A stretch of DNA of 64,000 nt, from assembly GCA_024224155.1 (NCBI GenBank), contig JAAENP010000154.1, forward strand, positions 62,001 to 126,000. The letters are read 5' to 3'. Origin of the DNA: a bacterium. GTDB lineage: Bacteria; Acidobacteriota; Thermoanaerobaculia; Multivoradales; JAHEKO01. The number at the start of each line of letters is the position of its first letter. Within the stretch, counting starts at the first letter, position 1. The position numbers and the translations under genes are program-made. This document shows positions 53,000-62,005 of the stretch, piece by piece. Below the pieces are notes generated by a model. The model saw only the letters and a list, made by a program, of their open reading frames with translations, was not told the origin of the DNA and did not search any database.

Positions 53000-54077
53000 G
53001 AAGCTGGCCTTTGATGCCGTTCTCTTTACCACCGTGCTGGTGCTGGTGGGTTTTGGCTTGACCGCCGTCTATTCGGCGAGCGCTGCCACGGCCAAGAATT
53101 TTCAGGGCTCCGAGAGCGCGCTGATGATGAAACAGGTGTTCGCGGCGGCTATCGGCATTGTCGCCATGTGGCTTCTGATGCATTTCGACTATCAGCTGTT
53201 CGGGCGCAAGACCGTCGTCTGGAGCCTGTTCGGCGCCACGGTGGGGTTGCTGGTACTGGCCTTGGTGTCGCCGGCACTCAACAACACCAATCGCTGGCTG
53301 ATGGTCGCCGGGATGTCGTTTCAACCGTCGGAACTGGCCAAGTTCGTGCTGGTGCTCCTGCTGGCGTATCAGCTGGCGAAGACCGACACGCTGCGCGAGA
53401 ACCGGAGATTCGTCGTGCCGGCGATTCTGACGGCGGGGGCCTTGGTGGTGCTCGTGCTCCTGGGCCGTGATCTGGGAACCGCGGCCATGTTGATCGCGAC
53501 GACCGCGCTGATGTTCTTTCTGGCCGGGCTGCCGCTATGGCGGATCCTCGCGGCCGGTGCGCTCGTCGGTCCCCTGGTGGCGGCGGCAATCTACTTCGAG
53601 CCCTACCGGCGGGCGCGTTGGCTTGCCTTCCTGGATCCGGCAGCCGATCCCCTGGGCTCGGGTTTTCAGGCCCTGCAGTCCTTGATCGCCGTTGGCTCGG
53701 GCGGAGTATTCGGACTCGGTCTCGGACAGGGGATTCAAAAGCTCCATTTCCTGCCTTATCCGCATTCGGATTTCGTCTTCTCGATCGTCGCCGAAGAGCT
53801 CGGACTACTCGGCGGTCTCGTTCTGCTGACGCTGTTTGGGGCGCTTCTCTGGCGCGGCGCGCGGGCGGGTCGGCGAGCGCCGGACGCGCTGGGCCGGTAT
53901 CTGGCCTGGGGTCTCACGGGTGCGCTTTCGATCCAGGCCGCGGTTCACATCAGCGTCGCGCTCGCACTGCTTCCGGCGACCGGCATCAACCTGCCCTTTG
54001 TTTCCTACGGTGGCTCTTCGCTGGTCGTGAGCCTGGCCGCCTGCGGAGTGATTCTGAACGTTTCCCAGCATGCATGA
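52992..54077 (+). CDS. ftsW: Septal peptidoglycan glycosyltransferase FtsW
   Basis: 361 aa. The ATG at 52992 has GGAGG six bases upstream and overlaps the murD stop. SEDS-family membrane protein with ten helices; conserved pieces NTNRWLMVAGMSFQPSELAK, LLGRDLGTA, PYPHSDFVFSIVAEELGLLG and FVSYGGSS. It polymerises septal glycan from lipid II together with FtsI. RodA is the alternative family member, but the cluster position argues for FtsW. Confidence 0.95.
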   Translation: MAKKLAFDAVLFTTVLVLVGFGLTAVYSASAATAKNFQGSESALMMKQVFAAAIGIVAMWLLMHFDYQLFGRKTVVWSLFGATVGLLVLALVSPALNNTNRWLMVAGMSFQPSELAKFVLVLLLAYQLAKTDTLRENRRFVVPAILTAGALVVLVLLGRDLGTAAMLIATTALMFFLAGLPLWRILAAGALVGPLVAAAIYFEPYRRARWLAFLDPAADPLGSGFQALQSLIAVGSGGVFGLGLGQGIQKLHFLPYPHSDFVFSIVAEELGLLGGLVLLTLFGALLWRGARAGRRAPDALGRYLAWGLTGALSIQAAVHISVALALLPATGINLPFVSYGGSSLVVSLAACGVILNVSQHA

Positions 54078-55182
54078 TGAAGGTCGCGAGAGTCACCGGC
54101 AATCGATCCATGTCCTCATGGCGGGTGGTGGAACCGGCGGCCATGTGTTTCCGGCGCTGGCGATCGCAGCCGAGCCCGCGGAGCGAGGTGACACGGTGAG
54201 TTGGGTCGGTCGCCAGCAGGGCATGGAAGAGAACCTGGTGCGTGAGGCCGGCCTGTCGTTCCATGCCCTCGAGGCCAAACCGTGGGTCGGGAAGGGGCTT
54301 GCGGCGAAGATCGGCGCGGTCGGTACCTTGGTGAGCTCGAGCCTGCGCGGGCGAGCGCTGGTACGAAGAGTGGGTGCCGACGTGGTTCTGGGGACCGGGG
54401 GCTATGTCTCGACGCCGGCGGTCCTCGGTGCCCGTTTGGCCGGTCGGCGCGCGTTTCTGCTGGAGCCCAACGCCAGGGCCGGGGCCGCCAATCGGCTTGC
54501 GTCCAGATGGTGCGTGGCGGCTTTCGTGGCGCATGAGGAGACCGCCGGGCAGCTGAGGTGCAAGGCCCATGTCAGCGGGATTCCGGTGCGTAGGAGTTTT
54601 CACGAGATCGGCGCCTTGCCGGCCGGAGACCCGCGCTTGCTGATCCTGGGCGGCAGTCAGGGCGCGCTGCAGATCAATCGCCTGATTCCGTCCGTCGTCC
54701 GGCGCCTTTCGTCGGACGATGGCTTCTCGAGGCTCGGCATCACTCACCAGACGGGGCGCGCTCACAGCGCTTCGGTCGAGGCCGCCTACGCGGAGCTCGG
54801 ATTGGCGCCCGGTCCGAACCTCGAGATCGTTCCGTTCATTGACGACATGGCCGCGGCCATGGCGACAGCTCATCTGGTGATTTCGAGGGCCGGCGCGCTG
54901 GCTTCCGCCGAGCTCGCCGCGGCCGGCCGGCCGGCGATTCTGATTCCACTGACCGCTGCCGGCGCCGGGCACCAGAGGTTCAATGCCGAGCAGATGGAAA
55001 GCGCCGGGGCGGCCGTGACTCTGGCAGATGCCGAGGTCACATCGACCAAGCTGGGCGACGCGATCGCGCGACTGCTGAGTGATCGATCGCATTTGGAGGC
55101 GATGGCAACGGCGGCCAGGTCGCTGGCACACGCCGACTCGGCGGCACGGATCGCCGATGTCCTGGAAGAGGAAGTCGCCTGA
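54070..55182 (+). CDS. murG: Lipid II synthase MurG (UDP-GlcNAc transferase)
   Basis: 370 aa, ATG overlapping the ftsW stop by eight bases. GT28 fold: MAGGGTGGHVFPALAIA at the N-terminus, GTGGYVSTPAVLGA, ILGGSQGALQIN, and the donor-binding ISRAGALASAELAAAGRPA. The second conserved loop is EPNARAGAANR where E. coli has HEQN; this His-to-Glu region difference is family variation seen by eye, not evidence of inactivity. It makes lipid II from lipid I at the inner face of the membrane. Confidence 0.94.
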   Translation: MHDEGRESHRQSIHVLMAGGGTGGHVFPALAIAAEPAERGDTVSWVGRQQGMEENLVREAGLSFHALEAKPWVGKGLAAKIGAVGTLVSSSLRGRALVRRVGADVVLGTGGYVSTPAVLGARLAGRRAFLLEPNARAGAANRLASRWCVAAFVAHEETAGQLRCKAHVSGIPVRRSFHEIGALPAGDPRLLILGGSQGALQINRLIPSVVRRLSSDDGFSRLGITHQTGRAHSASVEAAYAELGLAPGPNLEIVPFIDDMAAAMATAHLVISRAGALASAELAAAGRPAILIPLTAAGAGHQRFNAEQMESAGAAVTLADAEVTSTKLGDAIARLLSDRSHLEAMATAARSLAHADSAARIADVLEEEVA

Positions 55183-56591
55183 TGTTTCGCCGGTTCGCCG
55201 ATCTCTCGAACGTCCACTTCGTCGGCATCGGCGGCGCCGGCATGAGCGGTATCGCGGAAGTCCTTTCCGACTACGACCTCACGGTTACCGGTTGTGATCT
55301 CCACGAGAGCGAGGCGACGGCCAGGCTGCGAAGCCTCGGAGTCAAGGTGGAGATTGGTCACTCACCCGCCCATCTCGAGTCGGTCGACCTGGTGGTCGTC
55401 TCCTCGGCGGTGGACGAGACGAATGTCGAGGTACGTGGGGCAAGGGAACGAGGGCTCACGATCGTGCGTCGCGCGGAGATGCTGGCCGAGCTCATGCGTC
55501 TCAAGTACGGCATCGCGGTGGCGGGTACCCATGGCAAGACGACCACGACCTCTCTGATCGGCACCCTCTTGACCGAGGCCGGTCTGGACCCGACCGTGAT
55601 CGTCGGCGGCCGGCTGCGAGTTACCGGTACCGGCGCACGATTGGGTCGCAGTGAATACCTGGTCGCCGAGGCCGATGAGTTCGACCGCAGCTTCCTGAGG
55701 CTGCAGCCGATTCTGGCGGTCGTAACCTCGATCGACACCGATCATCTCGACACCTATCGGGATCTCGACGACATCTGTGACGCGTTCGTCCGCTTCGCTT
55801 CCAAGGTCCCATTCTTCGGCGAGTTGATTGTCTGCCTGGACGACCCCAACGTGCGCGGGGTTCTGCCCAGATTGAGCGACCGCCGAACGCTGACCTACGG
55901 CTTTTCTCCACATGCCGAATTGTCGGCCCGCGACCTGGAAGTCATCGACGGAGGCAGCCGGTTCAGCGTGCACTCGGCCGCCGAAGGGCCGCTCGGCTCG
56001 ATCGAGATTCCGTTACCAGGAAGACACAACGCCCAGAACGCGCTCGCCGCGGTGGCGGTTGGCCGGGCGGTGGGCCTGAACTTCGACCAGATCGCCTCGG
56101 CGTTGGAGAAGTTCTCCGGCGTCCACCGGCGTTTCGAGCGACTCGGAAGCTGGCACGGAGCGGAAGTGGTCGACGACTACGCTCATCATCCGACCGAGGT
56201 GGCGGCGACGCTCGAGGCCGCTCGCGTCACCTTTCCCGGTAGGCGATTGCACGTCGTCTTCCAGCCACACCTCTTCAGCCGCACTCGCGAGCAGGCCGAA
56301 GCCTTCGGCCAGGCTCTGTTGGCCGCCGAACACGCGATCGTGACCGAGATCTATCCATCTCGAGAGGCTCCCATCGAGGGGGTTACGAGCCTCCTGGTCA
56401 GCGATGCCGCCAGGAGGTCCGGCCATCAGCGGGTCGATGACTCGATGGGTTTCGTGGAAGCAAGAGCGCAGCTCGACACGGCCGTCGAGCCGGGCGACGT
56501 GATCATCACCATGGGTGCCGGCGATATTTATCGACTCGGCGCCGAACTGGCTGCCGAAGGCGCACAGGAGCAGGCGGAGGAGTCGGCGTGA
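55182..56591 (+). CDS. murC: UDP-MurNAc--L-alanine ligase MurC
   Basis: 469 aa, ATG sharing one base with the murG stop. Starts with NVHFVGIGGAGMSGIAEVL, then P-loop GTHGKTTTTSLIG, EADEFDRSFL, DTDHLDTY, GRHNAQNALAAV and VDDYAHHPTEV. It adds the first amino acid to UDP-MurNAc. In many genomes murB and ddl follow; here ftsQ follows directly with a four-base overlap. Confidence 0.96.
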   Translation: MFRRFADLSNVHFVGIGGAGMSGIAEVLSDYDLTVTGCDLHESEATARLRSLGVKVEIGHSPAHLESVDLVVVSSAVDETNVEVRGARERGLTIVRRAEMLAELMRLKYGIAVAGTHGKTTTTSLIGTLLTEAGLDPTVIVGGRLRVTGTGARLGRSEYLVAEADEFDRSFLRLQPILAVVTSIDTDHLDTYRDLDDICDAFVRFASKVPFFGELIVCLDDPNVRGVLPRLSDRRTLTYGFSPHAELSARDLEVIDGGSRFSVHSAAEGPLGSIEIPLPGRHNAQNALAAVAVGRAVGLNFDQIASALEKFSGVHRRFERLGSWHGAEVVDDYAHHPTEVAATLEAARVTFPGRRLHVVFQPHLFSRTREQAEAFGQALLAAEHAIVTEIYPSREAPIEGVTSLLVSDAARRSGHQRVDDSMGFVEARAQLDTAVEPGDVIITMGAGDIYRLGAELAAEGAQEQAEESA

Positions 56592-57433
56592 GCGATCACT
56601 CGAGGCAACCGCCGCTGCCTGCGCCCGAGCGGGAGCGTTTCCGGAGGCGCCAGTTCGTTGCGCCGCACCGCCGGCGCAAGCTCCTCTTCCGGCTGGTCAG
56701 ACCGTTTTCGGCCGCGGTCGCCATAGTTGGACTGCCGAGTGTCCTCGTCGGTTGGATCCTTCTCTCCGATCAGTTCACGGTGAAGGAAGTGGAGGTCGCG
56801 AGCACCGGCCGGGTGTCGGTGTCCTGGGCGGAGCAGCGGCTCGAGACCCTCGAGGGCCGGCGTCTGTTCGGGGTCGGTCTCCGCGATGTGGAGACGGTTC
56901 TCGCCGGACACAACTGGGTCCGTGGGGTCATGCTGCGGCGACGCCCGCCGAACCGTCTGGAGGTCGAGATTCTGGAGAAGCAACCAGCCGCTCTGATGGC
57001 GCTCGGCGCGAATCTCGTGTACCTGGATTCCGCCGGCCGGGTCATAGGCCCCTATGATTCGAACATCGATCCGGGCGACTTCGTCTTGATGTCGGCTCCG
57101 GAGGATCATCCGGAGTTGATCGCCAACGGCCTGGAGCTTCTCGACTCGTGGCGTCGCAAGAAGCTGCCCTTTGGTGACGGCCTGTCCGAGATCAGTGCGC
57201 TGACATCGACCGACTTTCGGGTGATCACGGCTGGATTGCCGTTTCCGATCTTCGTGTCATCGCTCAACCTGGCCGACGGACTGGCATCGCTGGTTCGATA
57301 CGCCCCGCAGCTCGAGAAGAAACTGATGCGGCTGTCTCCGATCGGAGCGGTCGATTTGAGATTCCATGGACGAATTGTGTGTCAACCGGCGGCGCCGAAG
57401 CCGCACAACCTAGAGGGCGAACGAAATGCCTAA
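56588..57433 (+). CDS. ftsQ: Cell division protein FtsQ/DivIB
   Basis: 281 aa, GTG start overlapping the murC stop. Basic cytoplasmic region, one membrane helix (AAVAIVGLPSVLVGWILL), POTRA domain (FTVKEVEVASTGRVS, GVGLRDVETVLAGHNWVRGVM) and the FtsQ beta domain (RRRPPNRLEVEILEKQPAAL, YLDSAGRVI). It scaffolds FtsB and FtsL at the septum. ftsA overlaps its end by eight bases. Confidence 0.9.
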   Translation: MSDHSRQPPLPAPERERFRRRQFVAPHRRRKLLFRLVRPFSAAVAIVGLPSVLVGWILLSDQFTVKEVEVASTGRVSVSWAEQRLETLEGRRLFGVGLRDVETVLAGHNWVRGVMLRRRPPNRLEVEILEKQPAALMALGANLVYLDSAGRVIGPYDSNIDPGDFVLMSAPEDHPELIANGLELLDSWRRKKLPFGDGLSEISALTSTDFRVITAGLPFPIFVSSLNLADGLASLVRYAPQLEKKLMRLSPIGAVDLRFHGRIVCQPAAPKPHNLEGERNA

Positions 57434-58664
57434 GCCAAGTTCCCACACCGTTGTCATCGACATCGGCTCATCGAAAGTCGGTGTGTTGATCGGCCAGGCC
57501 AACGAGCATGGCTTCATGGAGGTCGTGGGCAAGGGGTACGCGCCCAATCGCGGTACTCGCAAGGGTCACGTCGTCAACGTCGAGGCCACAGTCGAGGCTC
57601 TGAAGAAGGCATCGGAGGAGGCCGAGGTGATGGCCGGCGTCGAAGTCGCTCGCGCCTATGTCGGAATGGCCGGTACCGACACCCGTTGCGTGAACTCGCG
57701 CGGCATGGTCTCGGTGGCCAGGAAGAACCAGGAGATCAATCGCCTGGACATCGAGCGCTCGCTCGAGGCGGCTCAGGCAGCGGCGCTGCCCTCGGATCGT
57801 GAGATCCTGCATGCCATTCCGCAGGAGTTCATCGTCGATGAGCAGGGCGGCATCGCCGATCCCTTGGGCATGATGGGCTCGCGACTGGAAGTGGCGGTCC
57901 ATCTGGTCACCTGTAACACGACGCGCTCGAAGACGCTGCTTACCTGCGTCAACCGTGCCGGAATCGAGGCTATCGAGATGGTGTTCGAGCCCTTGGCCAC
58001 AGCCGAGGCCGCACTGACCCACGACGAGCGGGAGCTGGGCGTCCTGCTTCTTGATCTCGGCTCGGGCACGACCGAGTACGCCTACTTCTCGGAGGGCGAA
58101 GTACAGCACAGCGGCGTGCTGCCGGTGGGCTCGGGGCACTTCACCAACGACCTGGCGATGGTGTTGCGCACGCCGTTCGCCGAGGCCGAGCAGATTAAGG
58201 TTCGCTACGGCTGCTGTCTGGCCGGCATGCTGGGCGAGGAGCAGGGCATCTCGGTGCCCGCCGTCGCCGGCGGTCCGCCACGGGTGGTGCCCAAGGCCGA
58301 GCTCTGTCAGATCCTTCAGCCTCGCGCCGAGGAGATTCTGACGCTGGTGCGTGACGATCTCATGCGCGCCGGAATGGAGGGCGAGCTTCGCGGCGGAGTG
58401 GTCCTGACCGGTGGTGGCGCGCAGCTGGACGGCCTGCTGGAAATGACGGAGCAGATTTTCGATACCGGCGTTCGCTATGGACTGCCACAGGGTCTCGGTG
58501 GCCTGGTGGACGTGATCAGCTCGCCGATCTGGACGACGGCTTCGGGGCTGCTGCTTTACGGACAGGCAACCGAAATGAACAAGCTTCGAGCATCGAGGCG
58601 CAGGGGATCCTCCGTGCGCTCCATGGTCGGTAGCTTGAGAGAGATGTTTTCCGATTTGCTATGA
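57426..58664 (+). CDS. ftsA: Cell division protein FtsA
   Basis: 412 aa. Actin-like ATPase that tethers FtsZ to the membrane. IDIGSSKVGVLIGQ (phosphate 1), SHS2 domain around GRGTR..., LLDLGSGTTEYAYF (phosphate 2), GVVLTGGGAQLDGL (adenosine loop), and a C-terminal amphipathic helix SLREMFSDLL for membrane binding. ftsZ begins 27 bases later behind AAAGGAG, a strong ribosome-binding site that probably gives ftsZ higher output. Confidence 0.95.
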   Translation: MPKPSSHTVVIDIGSSKVGVLIGQANEHGFMEVVGKGYAPNRGTRKGHVVNVEATVEALKKASEEAEVMAGVEVARAYVGMAGTDTRCVNSRGMVSVARKNQEINRLDIERSLEAAQAAALPSDREILHAIPQEFIVDEQGGIADPLGMMGSRLEVAVHLVTCNTTRSKTLLTCVNRAGIEAIEMVFEPLATAEAALTHDERELGVLLLDLGSGTTEYAYFSEGEVQHSGVLPVGSGHFTNDLAMVLRTPFAEAEQIKVRYGCCLAGMLGEEQGISVPAVAGGPPRVVPKAELCQILQPRAEEILTLVRDDLMRAGMEGELRGGVVLTGGGAQLDGLLEMTEQIFDTGVRYGLPQGLGGLVDVISSPIWTTASGLLLYGQATEMNKLRASRRRGSSVRSMVGSLREMFSDLL

Positions 58665-58691
58665 GGGGTTTTATTCTCAAAGGAGCTCGAC

Positions 58692-59990
58692 ATGATTCTA
58701 TTTACTGATCAGGAGTTGGACGGCGAACTGCCGATTACTCTGGAAGACGACATGGTGCCGGCGCGAATCAAGGTCGTCGGTATCGGCGGTGGCGGCGGCA
58801 ACGCCGTCAACCGGATGATCGACTCGCGCATGGGCGGGATTCAGTTCATCGCGGCCAACACGGATCTCCAGGCTCTGAGGAAATGTCGAGCTCCGGAGAA
58901 AATCCAGCTCGGAACGTCCCTGACGCGCGGTCTGGGTGCCGGTGGCGATCCCGAGATCGGACGCAAGTCCGCGCTCGAGGACACCGATCGGATCTTGGAG
59001 CTGCTTCAGGGTTCCGATATGGTGTTTCTGACCGCCGGTCTCGGTGGTGGAACCGGCACCGGAGCGATTCCGATTGTGGCCTCGCTGGCGGCGGAGATCG
59101 GAGCGCTCACCGTCGCGGTGGTGACCAAGCCGTTCGCGTTCGAGGGACGCCGCCGAATGGAACAGGCCGAGCGCGGGCTGGAGGAGCTGAGCGACGCGGT
59201 TGATACGTTGATCACCATTCCGAACGAGCGGCTGCTCAACTTCGTCGAGCGCGGCACGCCGCTGGCGGAGGCCTTTCGGATCGCCGACGATGTCCTGCGT
59301 CAGGCGGTGCAGGGTATCAGCGACCTGATCACGGTACCCGGAGAGGTCAACGTGGACTTCGCCGACGTCAAGACGGTGATGACCGGCATGGGCATGGCGC
59401 TCATGGGCACCGGGGTCGCCAAGGGCGAGAACCGCTCCATCGAGGCGGCACAGAGCGCGATCTCCTCGCCGCTCCTCGAGGAGACCTCGATCGAAGGCGC
59501 TCGCGGTGTGCTGCTCAACATCTCGGGCGGCCGCGATCTGGCGCTGGACGAAGTGGCGGAAGCGGCGCGCGTGATCTCGGACGCCGTCGACCCGGACGCC
59601 CACATCATTTCGGGCATGGTGATCGACGATTCACTCGAAGACGAGATGAAGGTCACGGTGATCGCTACCGGTTTTTCGAGTCACGATCACGTGTCGGTCG
59701 TGAAGCCGCTCGTGGCTCACGACGACTTCTTCAGTCCCCAGCACTCGGGTGCCGCCGGCGAGCCTCAGCTCCGCGTGCCTTTGGAGTCTCAACCCCTCCG
59801 AGAGCCCGAGCCACAGCCCCGGCCGCAGCCGCAGGCCGCGCAGCCGCAGCCCGAGCAGCCGGAGGAGGTGCCCTTCTACCGCAAAGTCATAGCTCAGGCT
59901 CGGGGCGAAGATCCCGGAGGCTTCGGACCGAACTGGTCGAACGTGGATGATTTCGACATTCCGACCGTGCTCCGCAAGCAGATGGACTGA
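58692..59990 (+). CDS. ftsZ: Cell division GTPase FtsZ
   Basis: 432 aa. Tubulin-like ring protein. [16 protein letters not shown], the tubulin signature [21 protein letters not shown] and the T7 region are intact. A Pro/Gln/Glu-rich linker of about 40 residues ([19 protein letters not shown]) leads to the conserved C-terminal peptide DIPTVLRKQ, which binds FtsA and other partners. It is the last gene of the dcw cluster. Confidence 0.98.
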   Translation: MILFTDQELDGELPITLEDDMVPARIKVVGIGGGGGNAVNRMIDSRMGGIQFIAANTDLQALRKCRAPEKIQLGTSLTRGLGAGGDPEIGRKSALEDTDRILELLQGSDMVFLTAGLGGGTGTGAIPIVASLAAEIGALTVAVVTKPFAFEGRRRMEQAERGLEELSDAVDTLITIPNERLLNFVERGTPLAEAFRIADDVLRQAVQGISDLITVPGEVNVDFADVKTVMTGMGMALMGTGVAKGENRSIEAAQSAISSPLLEETSIEGARGVLLNISGGRDLALDEVAEAARVISDAVDPDAHIISGMVIDDSLEDEMKVTVIATGFSSHDHVSVVKPLVAHDDFFSPQHSGAAGEPQLRVPLESQPLREPEPQPRPQPQAAQPQPEQPEEVPFYRKVIAQARGEDPGGFGPNWSNVDDFDIPTVLRKQMD

Positions 59991-60020
59991 CCCGCGCCGC
60001 GCGATGTTCTGAAGCGGCGG

Positions 60021-60572
60021 ATGAACTGGTCGGATCAAGAGCGACGATGGTGGATCGGCGCTCTCGCCCTGATCGTCTCGATCTACGCCACTCTTTACTT
60101 CGCCCGCGCGCCGGTCGAGTTTCTGAGAGAGCGCAATCTGCTGCGATTGACGGTCGGCGCCGTCTTCGTGGTTGCGGCTTTGGGCGCCGTCCGGGTGGTC
60201 CGGTTTCGTGGTGTCGGGCTGCGCGAGGGCCTGGTCTTCCTGACCTTCGGCGCCGCCTTCGGCGGGGCGGTTCTGCTCGTCGATCGGCCCGAGGAGAAGC
60301 TGCACTTTCTCGAGTACGGGCTGCTCGGAGGCCTCTTGTGCGGAGCCTGCAGGGAACGAGCTGTCAGACTCGGACGCAGCCCTCTGAGTGCCGCCGCGAC
60401 CGCCCTGGTGCTGGCGGCTCTGGCCGGGTGGGGTGACGAGGGCATCCAGGCGATCCTTCCCAACCGCGTCTACGATGTCAGGGATATTCTCTGGAACGTC
60501 TCGGGAAGTACGATCGTGATTCTCGCGCAATTTGCGGCCGGCACCGTTCGTAGAAGCGCTCCTGGGCTCTAG
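60021..60572 (+). CDS. VanZ-like membrane protein
   Basis: 183 aa with about four helices. VanZ-family features: KLHFLEYGLLGGLLCG after a membrane helix, then GWGDEGIQAILPNRVYDVRDILWNVSG, the conserved Asp-Glu...Asp...Trp-Asn pattern. VanZ gives low-level teicoplanin resistance in enterococci; most homologues have unknown roles. It is 30 bases after ftsZ and may be co-transcribed. Confidence 0.82.
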   Translation: MNWSDQERRWWIGALALIVSIYATLYFARAPVEFLRERNLLRLTVGAVFVVAALGAVRVVRFRGVGLREGLVFLTFGAAFGGAVLLVDRPEEKLHFLEYGLLGGLLCGACRERAVRLGRSPLSAAATALVLAALAGWGDEGIQAILPNRVYDVRDILWNVSGSTIVILAQFAAGTVRRSAPGL

Positions 60573-60576
60573 CAGT

Positions 60577-60598
60577 CCCGACAAGCGCCCCTGTCGGG
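60577..60598. other. Hairpin after the VanZ-like gene
   Basis: CCCGACA at 60577-60583 pairs with TGTCGGG at 60592-60598 right after the stop codon; a further TGTCGGGG just downstream could pair instead. No T-run follows, so a true terminator is uncertain. The rest of the 60573-60787 gap shows nothing else I can name except the AGGAGG before the next gene. Confidence 0.35.
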
Positions 60599-60787
60599 CG
60601 AACGTTGTCGGGGATCAGCCGGAACCGCCGGAGTGGACGTGTGCCCGAACGAGGACGAAAACAGTAGCCATCGGGCCTGGAAGCGATCGATCTCTACCTG
60701 ACGGACTCGGCCAGGAGCCTGGGCCCGCCGCTCACGCACACATCGCCCACGGCTCGAGAATAATGGAGGAACTAGGAGGTACGAGCC

Positions 60788-61318
60788 ATGCGAAAACTGT
60801 CCGTCGGTGTCGTCACGACCTGTCTGTTCGGGGTGCTCGGCCTGGCCGTTGCGGCACACGCCGCCGAGTACTACAACAAGCTCGACAAGAGCGACCAGCG
60901 CCGAGGTGAACCTCGGGAAGGACATGCCCCGGTCTACGTTTTCCGGCCGGCCACCGTCGGAGCGGCGATCAAGACCTGGGCCTTTTCCGATGACTCCTTG
61001 CTCATGGTCTCCAAACCCAGGGCCTACTCGTTCGCCAACGTGCCCGCTGGAAAGCGGTTGTTCTGGACCAAGTCCGAGAACACCTCGGCCGTGGAAGTCG
61101 AGGTCGAAGCGGGCCAGACCTACTACTTGAAGGTTGCGATCAAGCCGGGCTTCAACAAAGCTCGCGCCAAGATCTTGCAGATCGACGAGGGCGCGGCGGA
61201 GAAGTACTTCCAGAAGTGCAGCTACGTCGAGCCGACCGAGGAAGGGCTTGCCCGCGCGGTCGAGATCGTCGCCAATCGCAAGGACCGTGCCGTGAACAAG
61301 GCCGCGAAGCAAGAGTAG
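60788..61318 (+). CDS. DUF2846-like exported protein
   Basis: 176 aa, AGGAGG eight bases before the ATG. Signal peptide (TTCLFGVLGLAVAAHAAEYY), then a beta domain APVYVFRPATVGAAIKTW, SFANVPAGKRLFW and EVEAGQTYYLKVAIKPG, the DUF2846 pattern of a small envelope beta-sandwich. The C-terminus is helical and basic. Function of the family is unknown. It could be a periplasmic or outer-membrane-associated accessory protein. Confidence 0.75.
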   Translation: MRKLSVGVVTTCLFGVLGLAVAAHAAEYYNKLDKSDQRRGEPREGHAPVYVFRPATVGAAIKTWAFSDDSLLMVSKPRAYSFANVPAGKRLFWTKSENTSAVEVEVEAGQTYYLKVAIKPGFNKARAKILQIDEGAAEKYFQKCSYVEPTEEGLARAVEIVANRKDRAVNKAAKQE

Positions 61319-61452
61319 AGGCTCTCGGCTCTTCACAGGGTTCTACCTGTTTCGGGCGGTGACTCGCAGCGGGATCCGCTGAGGAATGCCGGCTGCTACC
61401 TCTGGTACCATTTGAAGCCCTGACCCTGGAGGGTCGGTTCGGAGGCGGTTTG

Positions 61453-61980
61453 ATGGGCAATGGCTACGAAGCGGCACAAGAACAGCGAAACTGGCTCGAG
61501 CGCCTGGGTGCCCGGATCCCCGGTTTCAAGGGCTATCAGGATCGCGAGCTGCGGCGCGACGTCGACCGGATGCCGCGCGAGCATATCTCCCGTGAGTTCG
61601 GTGGGCTCAAAGGATCGGTGCGAACGCGGGCTCGGGATTACACGGACGCCGGTCAGATCGGCCTGTTGCATCTTTTTGACCGGCTCGACCGCAAGCTCGA
61701 CGGTCTGTCGCAGTCGATTCGATTCGCCGACTACGGCGCCAGCGGGCTCTTCGACGTCGTCAAGATTCTGGACGCCGAGCTCGAGAAACTGTACGAGTTC
61801 GACTTGACGTTTCTCGACGATGTCGCGGCCCTCAAGGGAGACATCGATTCGATTCCGGCGCCGGGCGACGGCGACGTCCAGGGTACCGTCGGGGACGTCC
61901 AAAGCCGCCTCGAAGCGATGGAAGGTCGTTGGAACGAGCGCAAGGTGCTGATCGGGAATGTCGTCGAGTCGTCCAGTTAG
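61453..61980 (+). CDS. Conserved hypothetical helical protein upstream of SPFH gene
   Basis: 175 aa, ATG at 61453 with GGAGG eight bases upstream (a TTG one codon earlier is possible). Cytoplasmic, no signal or membrane helix. N-terminus has ARIPGFKGYQDRELRRDVDR, a motif I have seen in proteins encoded next to SPFH/band-7 genes; the rest is helical (LLHLFDRLDRKLDGLSQSI, ILDAELEKLYEFDLTFLDD). A small hairpin (GACCC/GGGTC, 61422-61435) lies in the leader. Probably works with the SPFH protein 25 bases downstream; the role is unknown. Confidence 0.7.
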   Translation: MGNGYEAAQEQRNWLERLGARIPGFKGYQDRELRRDVDRMPREHISREFGGLKGSVRTRARDYTDAGQIGLLHLFDRLDRKLDGLSQSIRFADYGASGLFDVVKILDAELEKLYEFDLTFLDDVAALKGDIDSIPAPGDGDVQGTVGDVQSRLEAMEGRWNERKVLIGNVVESSS

Positions 61981-62005
61981 GAAGTAAGCGGAGGTTCTTC
62001 AAGCT

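Noticed and set aside
54070-55182. Inactive MurG because of the EPN loop instead of HEQN
   Set aside because: The nucleotide-binding and glycine-rich loops are intact and the gene is inside a complete dcw cluster, so normal family variation is more likely.
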